This document shows positions 38,348 through 52,600 of a stretch of 64,000 nt of DNA, piece after piece. Below the pieces are notes generated by a model, which saw only the letters and a program-made list of their open reading frames with translations, searched no databases and was not told the DNA's origin. The stretch covers positions 1 to 64,000 of the IMG/VR virus record IMGVR_UViG_3300028197_001237; one strand, given 5' to 3'. Position 1 is the stretch's first letter. Each line of letters begins with the position of its first letter. A program made the translations under genes and the position numbers. The stretch is from a virus.

Positions 38348-38749
38348 GTGCCAGCAGAAAGGATCAGTAAAGCATTTCGCGACGTGAGTGCTACATTTCA
38401 GGCTAATCCCTTGAATATGGATCTAGTTGCTCTCAGAAATGAAAATGCAATTGCGAGATCTATTCGCAATCTCATTATGACTGCACCTGGTGAGAGACCT
38501 TTTAACTCAGAATTGGGTTCAAATGTTTATCGGTTATTGTTTGAGAACTTTGATAATCAAACATCATATGCTATCAAAACCGAAATTGAAATATCAATAA
38601 GAAACTTTGAACCAAGAGTTAAATTAACTGAAGTTCAGGTTTCTGCTAATGAAGATAATCATGAGTTTGATGTAGTCATTCGTTATAAGATTGTTGGTAT
38701 TGATGCTCTACCACAATCACTATCATTTGCATTAGAGCCCACTAGGTAA
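38348..38749 (+). CDS. 25: Baseplate wedge subunit gp25, 133 aa
   Basis: 'NAIARSIRNLIMTAPGERPF' followed by 'NSELGSNVYRLLFENFD' is the gp25/W-like signature, and the length matches T4 gp25 (132 aa). gp25 joins gp6 and gp53 in the core of each baseplate wedge. GTG start at 38348; no ATG fits the conserved N-terminus. The next gene begins 1 bp after the stop, in the same order as other T4-like cyanophages. Confidence 0.93.
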   Translation: MPAERISKAFRDVSATFQANPLNMDLVALRNENAIARSIRNLIMTAPGERPFNSELGSNVYRLLFENFDNQTSYAIKTEIEISIRNFEPRVKLTEVQVSANEDNHEFDVVIRYKIVGIDALPQSLSFALEPTR

Positions 38750-38750
38750 G

Positions 38751-40667
38751 ATGCCCTTAGTAAACTTCAGCAATGTCGATTTTGATGAGATTAAACAATC
38801 CATCAAAGATTATCTCAGATCAAATTCCAACTTTACGGATTATGATTTTGAGGGATCAAATCTATCGACAATCATAGACACGTTAGCATATAACAGTTAT
38901 ATCTCCTCATACAATGCCAACATGGTATCGAATGAGGTGTTCCTTGATAGTGCAACATTAAGAGAGAATGTTGTATCAATCGCACGAAACATTGGTTATC
39001 TTCCTCGTTCAAGGAAGTCGTCAAGATCAAACATCTCCTTTGAGGTTGACCTAAGAGGATCGGGTGATACTAAGACTAGTGTTGTATCAGTAACACTGAA
39101 AGCTGGGGCTGTGGCACTATCTGGTTCCACGTTCAATAATTCTTCATTTACATTTTGTATAATGGAGGATATCACTGTACCGGTAGATTCAACAGGATTT
39201 GCTGTATTTGATAACGTTGATGTATATGAAGGTTCGTTCCTGAATCAAACATATGATGTTCAGTCAAGATTACCAAATCAAAAATACATCTTACCAAATA
39301 CCGGTATTGATACCGATTCTATTAGAGTAGCAGTAAAGGTTAATTCTAACTCAACAGTATCGAGAAAGTATAGTCAATATAGTAGTCTTATCAATGCAGA
39401 TAAGGATACACCACTATTCTTCCTAAGAGAAACAGAAGGTGAGAGATATGAATTATTGTTTGGTGATGGTATATTTGGAACTAAGTTACAAGAACCAAAT
39501 CAAATTGTAGTTCAATACCTGACATGTAGTGGATCATCACCAAACGGTATCTCCAATCTGACATTTATTGGTAGAATAGAAGATAATAACGGAAGCCCAC
39601 TAGCTAGTGGTGTTTCTGGTCTCACAATCAATGAATCGGCTCTTGGTGGTGATGAGATCGAGAGTGTTGAGTCAATTAAGAAACTAGCACCTAACATCTA
39701 TGCATCTCAAGACAGAGCTGTAACATCAACTGATTTTGAGTCACTTGTCCCCAGAATCTACACCGAAGCAGAATCAGTTGCGGCATATGGTGGTGAAGAA
39801 CTGAGTCCCCCACAGTATGGTAAGGTATTTGTCAGTATTAAACCATTCAATGGTGTATTCTTATCTGAGGAAATTAAAAGGAACCTCAAACTAGAACTTG
39901 CTAAGTATTCGGTAGCTGGTATCATTACTGAGATTATCGATCTCAATTATCTGTTTATTGAGATCGATACTAAGGTATATTATAATTCAAACCTAGCACC
40001 TGGTCCTTCCCAAGTCAGGAACGTAGTAACAAATAATATCATAAAGTACTCTGATTCTACTCAGTTAAATAAGTTTGGGGCAAGGTTCAAGTATAGTAAA
40101 TTTGGTAAGATCATTGACGATAGTCATGATTCAATTACCTCAAATATTACTACTGTGAAGATGAGGAGAGACCTACAGGCTATACTAAATCAATTTGTTG
40201 AATATAGTCTAACATTTGGTAATCGCATTCATGTAAAGAGTGAACTTGGATTTAACATTAAAACTTCTGGTTTCTCAGTAAGTGGTATATCTGGAACAGT
40301 ATACATGAGTGATGCACCTAATGCAAATCTCACCACTGGAACAATCTTTATGTTTAAGTTGGATTCACCAACTGAACCAGTGATTCTGAAAAGAAACATT
40401 GGAACGATTGATTACATAACAGGATCAATTAAACTCAACCCACTTAATGTTATTTCAACTGAAGTAACTCGTGGAACTTCTCTTATTGAAGTTTCATCCT
40501 GTCCATACTCTAATGATGTTCTTGGTCTTCGTGATCTCTATCTACAGATGGATACCTCATATTTGACAGTGAACATGGTTCCTGATCAGGTTTCCTCAGG
40601 TAGTGATGTATCAGGTGGATCATATACAGTAACTTCAAGCTATTCAAACGGATCACTCACACGATAA
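38751..40667 (+). CDS. 6: Baseplate wedge subunit gp6, 638 aa
   Basis: The N-terminus 'FDFEGSNLSTIIDTLAYNS' (reading from 'YDFEGSN') followed by 'NEVFLDSATLRENVVSIARN' and 'IGYLPRSRKSSRS' aligns with T4 gp6. The length is close to T4's 660. gp6 dimers form the ring that links the six baseplate wedges. Middle and C-terminal regions ('SQDRAVTSTDFESLVPRIY') fit the baseplate J-like fold. It directly follows gp25 and precedes the giant protein at 40674, where T4 would have gp7. Confidence 0.92.
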   Translation: MPLVNFSNVDFDEIKQSIKDYLRSNSNFTDYDFEGSNLSTIIDTLAYNSYISSYNANMVSNEVFLDSATLRENVVSIARNIGYLPRSRKSSRSNISFEVDLRGSGDTKTSVVSVTLKAGAVALSGSTFNNSSFTFCIMEDITVPVDSTGFAVFDNVDVYEGSFLNQTYDVQSRLPNQKYILPNTGIDTDSIRVAVKVNSNSTVSRKYSQYSSLINADKDTPLFFLRETEGERYELLFGDGIFGTKLQEPNQIVVQYLTCSGSSPNGISNLTFIGRIEDNNGSPLASGVSGLTINESALGGDEIESVESIKKLAPNIYASQDRAVTSTDFESLVPRIYTEAESVAAYGGEELSPPQYGKVFVSIKPFNGVFLSEEIKRNLKLELAKYSVAGIITEIIDLNYLFIEIDTKVYYNSNLAPGPSQVRNVVTNNIIKYSDSTQLNKFGARFKYSKFGKIIDDSHDSITSNITTVKMRRDLQAILNQFVEYSLTFGNRIHVKSELGFNIKTSGFSVSGISGTVYMSDAPNANLTTGTIFMFKLDSPTEPVILKRNIGTIDYITGSIKLNPLNVISTEVTRGTSLIEVSSCPYSNDVLGLRDLYLQMDTSYLTVNMVPDQVSSGSDVSGGSYTVTSSYSNGSLTR

Positions 40668-40673
40668 AAAATA

Positions 40674-43600
40674 ATGTCAGTAGATAGAGTAAAATTCCAG
40701 GACATAGTTGCCAGCCAACTTCCTTCTTTTATCAGAGATGATTTTCCTCTCCTATCAGAGTTTCTGGAACAGTATTATGTTTCACAGGAAACTCAAGGTG
40801 CGACATTAGATCTTCTTCAAAATATTGACAAATATGTCAATATTGATCAACTTACTGGTCTAAAATCTTCTACCGTTCTTCAGGTTGATATTAGTAGTGT
40901 AGATGATACAATTGTTACTGGTGTCGATGGTAATTTTACTGAAGGATTTGTTGATAATAATGGACTGATTAAAATTGATGATGAAATTATTGCATATAAT
41001 TCAAAGACTAATCTTAACTTTGAAGGATGCCAGAGAGGATTTAGTGGCACCACTTCACATACTTCTGCCAATATACCAGACAGACTATCCTTCTCAAGTC
41101 AAACTACACCCACCAATCACAAGAAAGGTGCTATAATTCAAAACCTGAATGTCTTGTTTCTTCAGGAGTTCTTTAGAAAGTTAAAGGCACAAGTAAGTCC
41201 TGGGTTCGGTGATAGAACACTGAAGACGAATCCAAAGAATTTTATTATCAATAGTAATAGTTTCTATAAGTCGAAAGGAACAGACTTATCATATAAGATT
41301 CTGTTTAAATCTCTATTTGGTGAGACTGTTGATATCATTCGCCCAAGTAGATTCCTACTCAAACCATCTAGCTCAAACTATAATGTAACAGAAGATATTG
41401 TTGTAAAGAGTTATATTGGTGATCCACTGCAACTCAAAAACCTTACATTATTTCAGAATTCAACACAAGCTCGTGGTACAGTCAACAATGTCTGTAAAAT
41501 TCAATATAATGATGGTGACTACTATCAACTGAGTATTGACTCTGGATATGATAGAGATGTTAATGTAACTGGTACAACTTACGGTAAGTTCAAACCAAAT
41601 CCTAAAACAAAACTCCTGAACACTGTTGCAGTTGGTGCAACAATCATGGATGTTGACTCTACTGTAAGTTTCCCTGAATCAGGAAAGTTAGAGATACCTG
41701 ATAGTGATGGCAATATAGTATCAATAGTATACACAGGAAAGACTGTCACTCAGTTCTTAAATGTGAGTGGAGTTAATGCTATACTCAGTGAGAAGACCGA
41801 TGTAGATCTCGATGATTATTCTTATTCTTATGTTGGTTTAGGTACTGATGACGAAGTCAGAGTAAGGATCACTTCCACACTGAAAGATCTTAAGATTCAG
41901 GATAGTGGTTTCTATAATAAGAGAGACACCATTAATATCAAGTCATTTGGTATTGAAGATGAGTCAATAAGAGGATCTGATTGGTTAGTCAACAATAAGT
42001 CAAGGTATGATGTCTCCAGCATCATTATTACTGACATTTCTGAACTTAAGTATGATGTGATAACATTCGACGATCACACATTGAAGATAGGATATAAAAT
42101 AATATTAAGTGACAATACTGGTGGCACTCTCGATGCTTCAATTATTGATATTGGAAGTAAGAAATCATTTACTATAAAGGCAAATTCATCAATTGATCTG
42201 AACAAGGTTTATAGTTTTGAGAATCAACTACTTAAAGTTTTCTCTCCGAAGTATAGTTTCCTTGGAAAGTACACTGCTAACGTTCAGAATACTTATTCAA
42301 ACTTCAATACTGATTTACTGATTGCAACCAACTCACTTCCATCTTATGGTGATCTAGGTCTTGATCCATATAATAAGACCCTGAATTTTAGTGGTTTTGC
42401 CACAGATAACATAATCAACTTTGGTTTACCTCATGGTTTCTACACTGGTGATGCGGTTTATTATCAACCAGGTGTAATAACAAATACAACAATCAACGCT
42501 GATGGAATCCCCATCACGACAACAACTGAAAGTAAATTTGAGGGAACAGAATCAGGTGTTTTCTATATTAAGAAAATCAATAATACTTCTGTCAAACTTT
42601 CAAGAAGTAGATCAGATTTATTCAGGAATGTATTTGCAAATCTAGGTGGATCTGTCAACAATAACGTCTTCACTTACTTTAGTTTCTACAACAAAACCAT
42701 TGCACCACAAGGGATCTACAGAAAGATCATTGAACCAGTCAGAGAATCTGGTCAGTTCAAAACTCTTCCAGGTTATAATGGAATATTCCTTAATGGTGTT
42801 GAACTTCTGAACTATAAGTCAGAAGATACCATCTTCTATGGACCAATTAAAAATCTAATTGTGACTGCCGGTGGTTCTGGTTATGATGTTGCCAACCCAC
42901 CTAGACTTACTATTAGGGATAATATTGGCATAGGAGCTACAGGTGTTGTTGCTGTTGAAGGTTCATTAGAAAGAATTGATATTGTAGATCAAGGTTTTGA
43001 CTTCTTGGGAACTCCTACAATATCAATTACCGGTGGCAATCCAATTAGACCTGCAAAGGCTGAAACTTCATTGGTTGACATTTTATATTCTGTCAATATT
43101 AATACTGAATTCAATGGTAATGTAAACATTGGAAACAATACTATTGGATTCTCATCATTTCATAAGTTTTCACAGAACGAGAAAATCGTTTATGATTCAA
43201 AAGAAATGAGATCTATTGGTGGACTGTCCACTAATACAACTTACTTTGCTAACGTAATTGATAACTTTAGGATATCCCTCCACACTAATGAAAAAGATTC
43301 TCAGTTAGGTATCAATACGATTACCTTCAATAATACATTTGGACAGGGAACTCAATCTTTGCATTCGGCAGAAACTAAAAAGATTGTAAGTAATATTGTT
43401 GTAACTGATTCTGGTGAAGGATACAAGAATAAAAAGAGATTAATTGTTGGTGTAGTTACTGCTACAGATTCATTCAAGATTGGTAATCATGGTTTTGAGA
43501 CGGGTGAAATAATTCAGTATACCTCAGGATCAACTGCAGTGCAAGGGATTCTAGAGAATACAAATTACTTTGTAATCAAGATTGATTCAGACAATTTCCG

Positions 43601-46600
43601 TCTCAGTGATTCCAAATCTGAATTTAATAATGGTGTCTATGTTGATATTAAAGGAGTGGGTGATGGTACTTTCAATTATGAACCAATCACTGTTAATATT
43701 AGTGGTATAACTAGAATTACCGAACGCAATGGTCAAGACTTCCAATGTAAGATACAACCTGCCTTCAGAGGTTCTATTGATTCTATTGACATTACCAATC
43801 GTGGTTCTCAGTATGGTTCTTCAGAAATCATCAATCTGAACAGAGAACCTGAAATTTTATTTGAGGGTGGACAACAAGCTCAAATCAAACCTGTCATTAA
43901 TAACGGCCGGTTTGTCGATATCATCATTGATAATTCAGGAAGAGAATATATTTCTCCACCAGATCTGATAATCATTGGAAATGGTAAGTATGCGAAACTC
44001 ACTCCCATTATCGAAAATGGAAAACTTGTAGATGTAAATATCATAAACCCTGGTATTGGTTATGTCGATGGTCAAACTTCTATTACAATTGCCAATCCTG
44101 GTAAAGGATGCGACGTAGAATCAAAGATCAATGAGTGGAGTATTAACCTTTTTGAAAGAAATAATGAGTTTGTCAATAATGACGACGGATTTGTTGATGA
44201 GAATCTTACTGGTGATAAAACAGAATACTGTCACCTATACACACCGAGAGAACTTAGAGAGTCATCTTATGTTCTAAAGAACAATGGTGATTCATTCTAT
44301 GGTATTGCTGACTTAGAAAAATCTAATGGTATTGAGATATCTAACAGTCACCACTCACCAATTATTGGTTGGGCATATGATGGAACTCCAATCTATGGTC
44401 CTTATGGGTATTCCACTCCTGAGGGTGGTGTAATCAAACAGATGAGAAGTGGTTATGAGTTGAATGTCAACCTTACCAATAGACCTTCTCCCAGTATATA
44501 CCCACAAGGATTCTTTATTGAAGATTTTCAGTTCACTGGTGTTGGTGACCTAGATGTTCATAATGGTAGGTTCTGTGTCACTCCAGACTATCCTGCAGGG
44601 GTCTACGCGTACTTTACGACGTTAGAACCAAATGTTGAGGCTCAAGGTCCATTTAGGAACTATAAAAAACCACAGTTCCCATATATTATTGGAGATACAT
44701 TTCATTCCAAGAGAATTGAGTTTAACTATAGTGTAGAATCAAACCAAACAGACTATGACATTCAAAAAAATGAGTGGTTCAGAAATACAAGGTCATATAA
44801 TACTAATAACCTCTATAGTGGATATGATTACATCTTTAATTCTAACAAAATTAAAAGACAAACCATAGAAGTAACGGGTATTAATCCTGGATTTATCAGT
44901 GGCGTTGGTATCTTTACTGGTGGCAGAAACTATCAGGTTGGTGAAAGAGTTATCTTTGATAATAAACAATCAGAAGGTAAAGGTGCTCAGGCAAGAGTCA
45001 GTTATGTTAATGGTAAAGAAATAAACACTGTAAGTATCGCTACTACTCTAACTCCAAACGTTGAGTTTATCAAATACTTTGGTCTCCAACAGTTTATTGG
45101 TTTCAGCTCACAACCACACAACTATCAGGACCAAGAATTAGTCAATGTCAGTGGTCTCTCCAACTACTACAAAGGTTTTGATGGACCATATAATGTTGGA
45201 GTAAGATCAGAAACTTTTGTTACTATTCTTGGTATTGGGACAGCATCTGCAACTGGTATTGCCACATACTTATATGTTGGTGGTGCTTTAGAGTTTCCAT
45301 TTATTAGACCAAATGACATTCTGGGTATTGGAACAGAAAAAGTCAAAGTTCTCAATATTGAAGAAGAAAGTCAGAGAATTCGTGTTCTCAGAGAACAGGA
45401 ATCGACAGTAGGTCTTGCTTATTCAACAGGTCAAATTCTGATTGGTGATCCAAGAAAGTTCACTATCAATGTTGGAACTCTAACGACAGATAAGTCATTC
45501 AGAGTAAATGAAGAATTGTACTTTGATCCTCCAGAGGCAGTCGGTATCGGAACGACCACTGGCAACGGTGTAGGAACCCCTGTAACGTTCAGAAACCCAG
45601 GTATAGGGGCAACTACCCTATTCATTGAACCACAGTCAATCTACTACAAAAATCATGGTCTGAAACTGAATGACAAGGTTGTTTATTCATTGAATGGTGG
45701 AACATCAATCGGTGTTTATAATGGTATCTCTGATGCCAACCTTACCGATTATAGTGAACTATATGTAGCTCCATTAACTAATAATTTCATCGGTATCTCG
45801 TCGCATAAAGTTGGTATGACAACCACTGGTACCTATGTTGGTATCGGAACTACAACCGGTCTCTTATTTTTCAGAGATACTGGAACAGGTGATCATCATA
45901 GCTTCAAGACGGTAAGATCTGATATTCTAAGAACTCAGGTAAGTCGTAATATTGTTACTGTTTCAACTGCAACTACACATGGACTGAGACCAAATAATAA
46001 TGTAAGAGTCAATATCAAACCAACTGATATCCAAACAGTTGATGTGAGATTTAATAAATTTAATAGAAGAATTGTATTCAATCCTATTGGTTTTACCTCT
46101 GAAAATGTTGACACCACACTCAATACATTGTATATCTCTAACCATGAGTTTTCTCTTGGTGATAAAGTAGTTCATCAATCTTCATCTCCTGCAGGGGGTT
46201 TAGTGAACGAGAAGATGTATTATGTGATTCCTTATAGTAGAGATGAAATCAGACTGGTAGAAGATAAGTACCAGATCAATGAAGAGGAACCAATCTTTGT
46301 AGGTATTACAAGTACAGGTCTTGGCGGCACTATCTCCAAGATAAACCCCCTTACTAAGACTAGAAAAAATAATAATCTTAAGTTTGATCTTTCGGATCCT
46401 TCACTCTCATTCCTCTCGAATGGTGTGAAGTATCCAGCATTCAAGATGTTTGTATATCTTGATCAAGAGTTCAATAAAGAGTTTGTCACTACTGGAACTA
46501 AGACAGATAATAAATTTGAAGTGTCTCGTAGTGGATCAGTTGGTATCACATCTGATGCTAACCTGACTATTGAAATTACTGACGATGTGCCTTCCAGACT

Positions 46601-49600
46601 TTATTATAAGTTTGATGCAATCAATATCGACATTATTAGTATTGATCAGAGGGGTCTTATCCTTGATACTGAGGTTTCGCCATATAATCAGATCAATATT
46701 GAGAAGAGTGGATATGATGGTATCCAAAGACTAATTGGTGCTAGTGGAACTTCATTCACATATGAATTAGATTCTGTTCCAGAGTCTCTGTTATACAATA
46801 GTAAAAATTCAATCCCCACGTATGATACTGATTCCAAATCAGTCTTCGGATCAATCTCTAATATTGAGATGATCAGTAATGGTAGTGGATATACAAAACT
46901 TCCTTATGTCAAAGGAGTTAATAGTGGTATTGGAACTAATGCAATTTTAGATGCTCAAACTAAAGATATTGGTAAGATTCTGAATCATCGTTTTGATTCT
47001 GACAATATTGGTTTTGATTATCCAACTGACGAAACATTAAGACCTGTGGCTAATCTTCCAGAAATTCTGGAAATGGAGTCGCTAACATCCTTTGAATCTA
47101 TTGGTATCACTTCGTTTGGTAGAAACTACCTCCACCCAGCAAAACTAGTAGTTATTGACGGATACACTAATAAAGTTATTCCTGAGGTAGATCTGAGATA
47201 TCAGATTGGTGACACAACAGTTAAGATTTTGAATAACACTACAGGAATGTATGATGTTATGCCAAGAATTATCCCAACACTGAACACAAATGGTGTTGGT
47301 ATCTCATCAATCATATTTGATTCAACAACTAAGATTGTAAGACTTCTTCTCAATCAATCATTCCAGGATGAAAGAGACTTTCCATTTGATGTTGGTAGCA
47401 ACATCCTTATTGAGAATATAAGTGTTGGTCTCAATACTGCATCAAAGGGATATAACTCTTCGGTATATGAATATGATTTGTTCCCAGTAACTACAATATT
47501 TCCACAGTATGGGGGCACTGGAGCTTACATTGAGTATAGCCTCAAAGATCACCTTAAAGATGGTGAGTTTCCAGGAAAAGTAGAACCACTGACCACACTT
47601 GGTCAGGTTGTTGCTGAAAATGATTTCCCAACCTTTACTGCTAAACTGACCACTAATGACTACTTCGATGGTGAAAGAGTAGTCAATGGAGAAAACACCG
47701 GTATCGTTGAATCTTGGACATCAAGTCTCGATCAATTGAAAGTAGATACCCCTAAGGACTTCAAAGTGGGTACGGTTGTAAGAGGTGAGAGTTCTAATAC
47801 TCAAGCCGTTGTTATGAAGAAGTATGAGTTTAATGCAGAAATTACAACCGGTGTCGGTGCTACTATTATTCATGGTTGGCAAGATAACATTGGTTTCTTA
47901 AATGATAATCTACAGGTTATTCCTAATAACGAATACTATCAGAACTTCTCATATTCACTATCAAGTAAAGTTCCGTATGATCAGTGGAATGATCCAGTAA
48001 GTAACCTAGGTCATACTGCCGGTTTTGCTAAGTTTGCTGATTATCAATTAGTAAGTAAAGAAACTAATCCAGGTAAAGGTATCATTCAATCAGAAGATGC
48101 AAATGTTGAGGTTGTTATTGATATCATCGGAGAAGGTGATCTGAATTGTTATTATAACTTTGATTTTGTATCAGAAGGAACACAGTATATTAATGGTGTT
48201 CTTGCATCTAATGAAATTTTCTTTGAGAATAGACTCCTTACAGATTACTTCCAGTCAGTCGGTAACAGAGTTCTTTCAATCGATGATGTTAGTGATCAGT
48301 TCAATAGCAATGAAAGAGCTGAGAAATTTTCTAAGGTTGATGATTTTGAATCAAACTACATTCTGAATAAGATTTTTACTTTTGTTAAGGATGACGTATT
48401 TACAAATGAGAGACAATTCTCTGTTGTCAATATGCTTCATAATGGTATTATTGGTTACTCTAATGAATATGGTACAGTTTCAACTTATCCACCACTTGGT
48501 TTCTATGGTTATATTCAATCTGGTACTGGTTGGAGTCTGACATTTAATCCAATTAAATTCCAATATAACGCATATCAAACTGCAACAGTGGCTATCAGTC
48601 TCCTCGATGGTGTGGCTGGTGTGGGATCTACTTCTCTTGGTGATGTTTTAAGTATAGAGAGTGATCAAGTAAATATTAATTTTGGATCTACCACAACAAT
48701 CGCTTCCTTCCCAACATCTAACAAAGCAGCTAAACTTTGTGTTTTGGCAAAGGGCACATCTGGAATTCATTCTGGTCAGTATGATGCATCAGATATTAAT
48801 ATTGTCCATGACGGAACTACTGTATCAATGGTTCAGTATGGTGATATACAGACTAGTTTTAACAACTTAAACAGTGGTTTTGGAACATATAGTTCTTATA
48901 TTGACGGTGGTCTTGTCAAGATTGATTATCATCCAAGTTCTTCTGGCAGCATTGAGCATCAGTCTCAGATGACAGTGTTTTCTGGAGTTGGTACGAGTAC
49001 CGGTGATCATACATTGAGAACTGGTAGAATAAAATCTTCTTATACTTCTATCGCATCTTCTGGATCACCATTACCAGTCGCAATCTCCTCTTACAATGAT
49101 CCATACTCAGCAAACTATAGTATTGTAGTTGTAGAAGACACTACAAATAATGACTTTGAGATGTTTGAGTTGGGTATGTGTAACTCGACATGGAATGAGG
49201 TTCTCACCGATTGGGCTTACACTAGAACCTCTGGTACTCTTGGACAGATTGGTGTAACATCAACAACAACTAAGAACATCACATTCACCCCAAATCCAGG
49301 TATAGATGTTAAAGTCAGAACCTTTGGTATTGATTTGATGCTCTATCCCGGTGTCATTAATGATACTGAACTTAAAATGAACAACCTTGAGATTACAACA
49401 GGTGATGGTAGTTATCGTGGAACTAAACTTGATCTTAAGTCTCAATTTGGTCTCAATCACAAAGGACTTGAGATCTTCAGAAGAGTAATTGATGGTAGTG
49501 ATACTAGTACTGTTAGTACTACAGCTGACACAGTTACTATTCCAAACCATTTCTTTGTTACTGGTGAAAAGCTTCAATATTCCCATGTTGGATCTGGTAC

Positions 49601-52600
49601 ATCTCAAGCAATTAGTATCGCACCTACCTCAATCTCTGGTGTAACTACTGATAAGTTACCTGAAACACTATATGTTATAAAGGTTGATGAGGGTAGAGTA
49701 AGGTTCGCTGATACTGCAGAAAATGCACTGTCATTAACACCAATATCTCTTGATATTACTGGAGTTGGTATTGGGGAATCACATGTCTTCACATCCACCA
49801 ATCAAAATGCTAAGGCTTTGATTGCTGTTGACAACATGATTCAATCACCTATTACAGAGACATCTATTACAACGAATTTGAATCAAGATATAATCTTTGA
49901 TACGGTCTTCGATGTTACTGGTATCACATCGTTTGCAAGTGGTGATATTGTCAGAATCGATGACGAATATATGATTGCAGATGCTGTTGGTATTGCTGGT
50001 TCAACTAGACTCGGTGTTAGAAGAGCACAACTCGGTACTGGAATTGGTCTTCATACCACGGGAACAACAATTACCAAGATCACTGGTAGTTACAACATCA
50101 CTGATAGTACTGTCAACTTCTCTTCATCTCCATATGGTAAAACACCACTGAGTACAACGGCTACAGCTGATCCAGACTCTAGAGATTGGACTGGTATCAC
50201 TACTAGCTCTAGTTTCCAGGGCAGAACTTTCATGAGAAGATCTGGTGCTGGTAGAACTGAAGATACCTACTCAAATAACTATGTCTTTGATGATATCTCA
50301 AATAAGTTTAATGGTATTGGTACAGTATTCACTCTTCAAAATAATGGTAACAATACTACTGGATACTCTACTGATAACGGTATTATCCTTCTGAATAATA
50401 TCTTCCAGGTTCCAAAAGGAGCACAAGTTGGTGATGGAACGTATCATATGGAAGAGAGTGTAGGTGTTACCTCTATTTCATTCACTGGTGTAGGTATTGC
50501 CGCAACAAATGGTTATGATCCAAACTCTGGTGATGTCCCTATTGGTGGATTAATCATCTCTGTTGGGTCTGAATCTGGATTTGGTTATCAACCTCTCGTA
50601 TCAGCTGGTGGAACAGTTACAGTTTCTGCAACTGGTTCAATCACTAATGTTAGTATCGCCAATAGTGGTTCTGGTTACAGGGCTGGTATTCAAACGGTAG
50701 TTAATGTTGGTGTTCAAACTGATGGAGAACCAAATCTTCAGTTTATCGGAACAGCATCTATTAGTGGTGGCAATATTGTTAGTGTTAATATTACAAATCC
50801 TGGTAGTGGTTACACTTCTACTAACCCACCATCTGTAGTGTTTGACGAACCACTTTCGTACTCTAATATTCCTGTAGAGTACAGTGGTAATGTTGGAGCT
50901 GGAAAGAGTGCAACAGTTAATATTGTTGTTGGTCAAGGGTCTAGTGTTATTGACTTTGAATTTAGATATGGTGGATATGGTTATGGCGAGGGTGAAGTTC
51001 TTACCGTACCAGTTGGTGGACCTACAGGTATCCCTACAGATCCATCACTTGCATTTGAAGAATTCCAAATTAATATCGATGAGATCTTTACTGATAAGTT
51101 CAATGGAATATCTATTGGACAACTTCAAGTTCTTGATAAGTTTGATAATCTATTTAACGGTTCAGATAAGGACTTTAGACTTCTTATTGATGGAGAACCT
51201 GTTTCTATTCAATCGGCTAAGGGTTCAAACATTGAAGTTGACCAGACACTTTTGATTTTCCTCAATGATGTTCTTCAGGAACCCGGTAAATCTTATATCT
51301 TTAACGGTGGATCAACTATTAAGTTTGCAGAATCACCCAAGTTTGGTGATACTTCTAAAGTTTTGTTCTATAAAGGTAGTGGAGACATTGATGTTATCTT
51401 TACTAATGTACTTGAGACGGTGAAAGTTGGTGACACTCTTGATATTAACAATTTCCCACCTGATCAAACAATCATCTTTGACCAAGAACCAAGAACAGTA
51501 ACTGGTATCAATACTCTAGATTCTGTTCAGACGGTCACCTATCTAAATCCTGGTATTACTAGTGATAGAAGTGTTCTCAGACCAGTAACATGGTGTAAAC
51601 AAACTTCGGATAAGATTATTAATGGTAAACCTATTGGTAAGAGTAGGGTTAAGTATGAACCATTTGTTCAACCAACTTCTTACTTAATTCAATCAGTTGG
51701 TTTGGGTTCTACAGAAGCCTATGTTGATAATGTCAGACCTCTGTTTGATTCAAATAATGAAAGTCAAATTAGAAGTTTCCAGAGAGAAATTACACTCACT
51801 TCACAAGATAATATTGTGGGGGCTTCTGGAACAGCTATTGTATCTACATCTGGTATAATTACCAGTATTTCAATAACTAACTCTGGTGTTGGTTATACTG
51901 TAGCACCTTCGGTGACTATTGGTTCTTATAGTGGTGTTTCTGAATCGACAGCAACGGCTGCCATTTCAGGTGGTCAAGTAACATCAGTTACTATTACCGA
52001 TGGTGGTAGTGGATACTCTGATGTTCCAGTTGTTCTCTTTGAACAACCAAAACTCATTCAAGAGAAGATAAATGTTTCTTCTTATGAGGGTGATTATGGA
52101 ACCCTTGTTGGTTTTGGTACCACAACTGTTGGTAATGATACTAGAGTGATCTTTGACTTTTTCATCGATTCACAATCATTCTTGAGAGATACGAAATATG
52201 TTGGTACGGCTATCACAGTCAGTGGAATCTCAACTGGTGACTTCTTCACCATATACAATAGTAACATTGGAGATGATACATTTGTTTCAATGTCTAATGA
52301 TAACACAACAATTGTTGGCATTACAACCATTAACATTGATGGTATCTGGTGTGTCAAAGATGCTCAAACATTAACAACTAATGTCATTGGTATTGGTAAC
52401 ACAGTAGTGAGGAGAGTATTCTGCAACATCTCTGGTCTAAGTACAGCTTCATTCTCATCCACTTTCCTAACATTTGATTCAACACTCTTTACATATGATA
52501 CGCAGGAGGTTGAAGTGTTCACTGGTGGTATTTCATCTTCCTTTAGTTTTGGTAAGTTTAGCTGGGGTAAAATTAATTTTGAACCTAGAATATCAAGTAG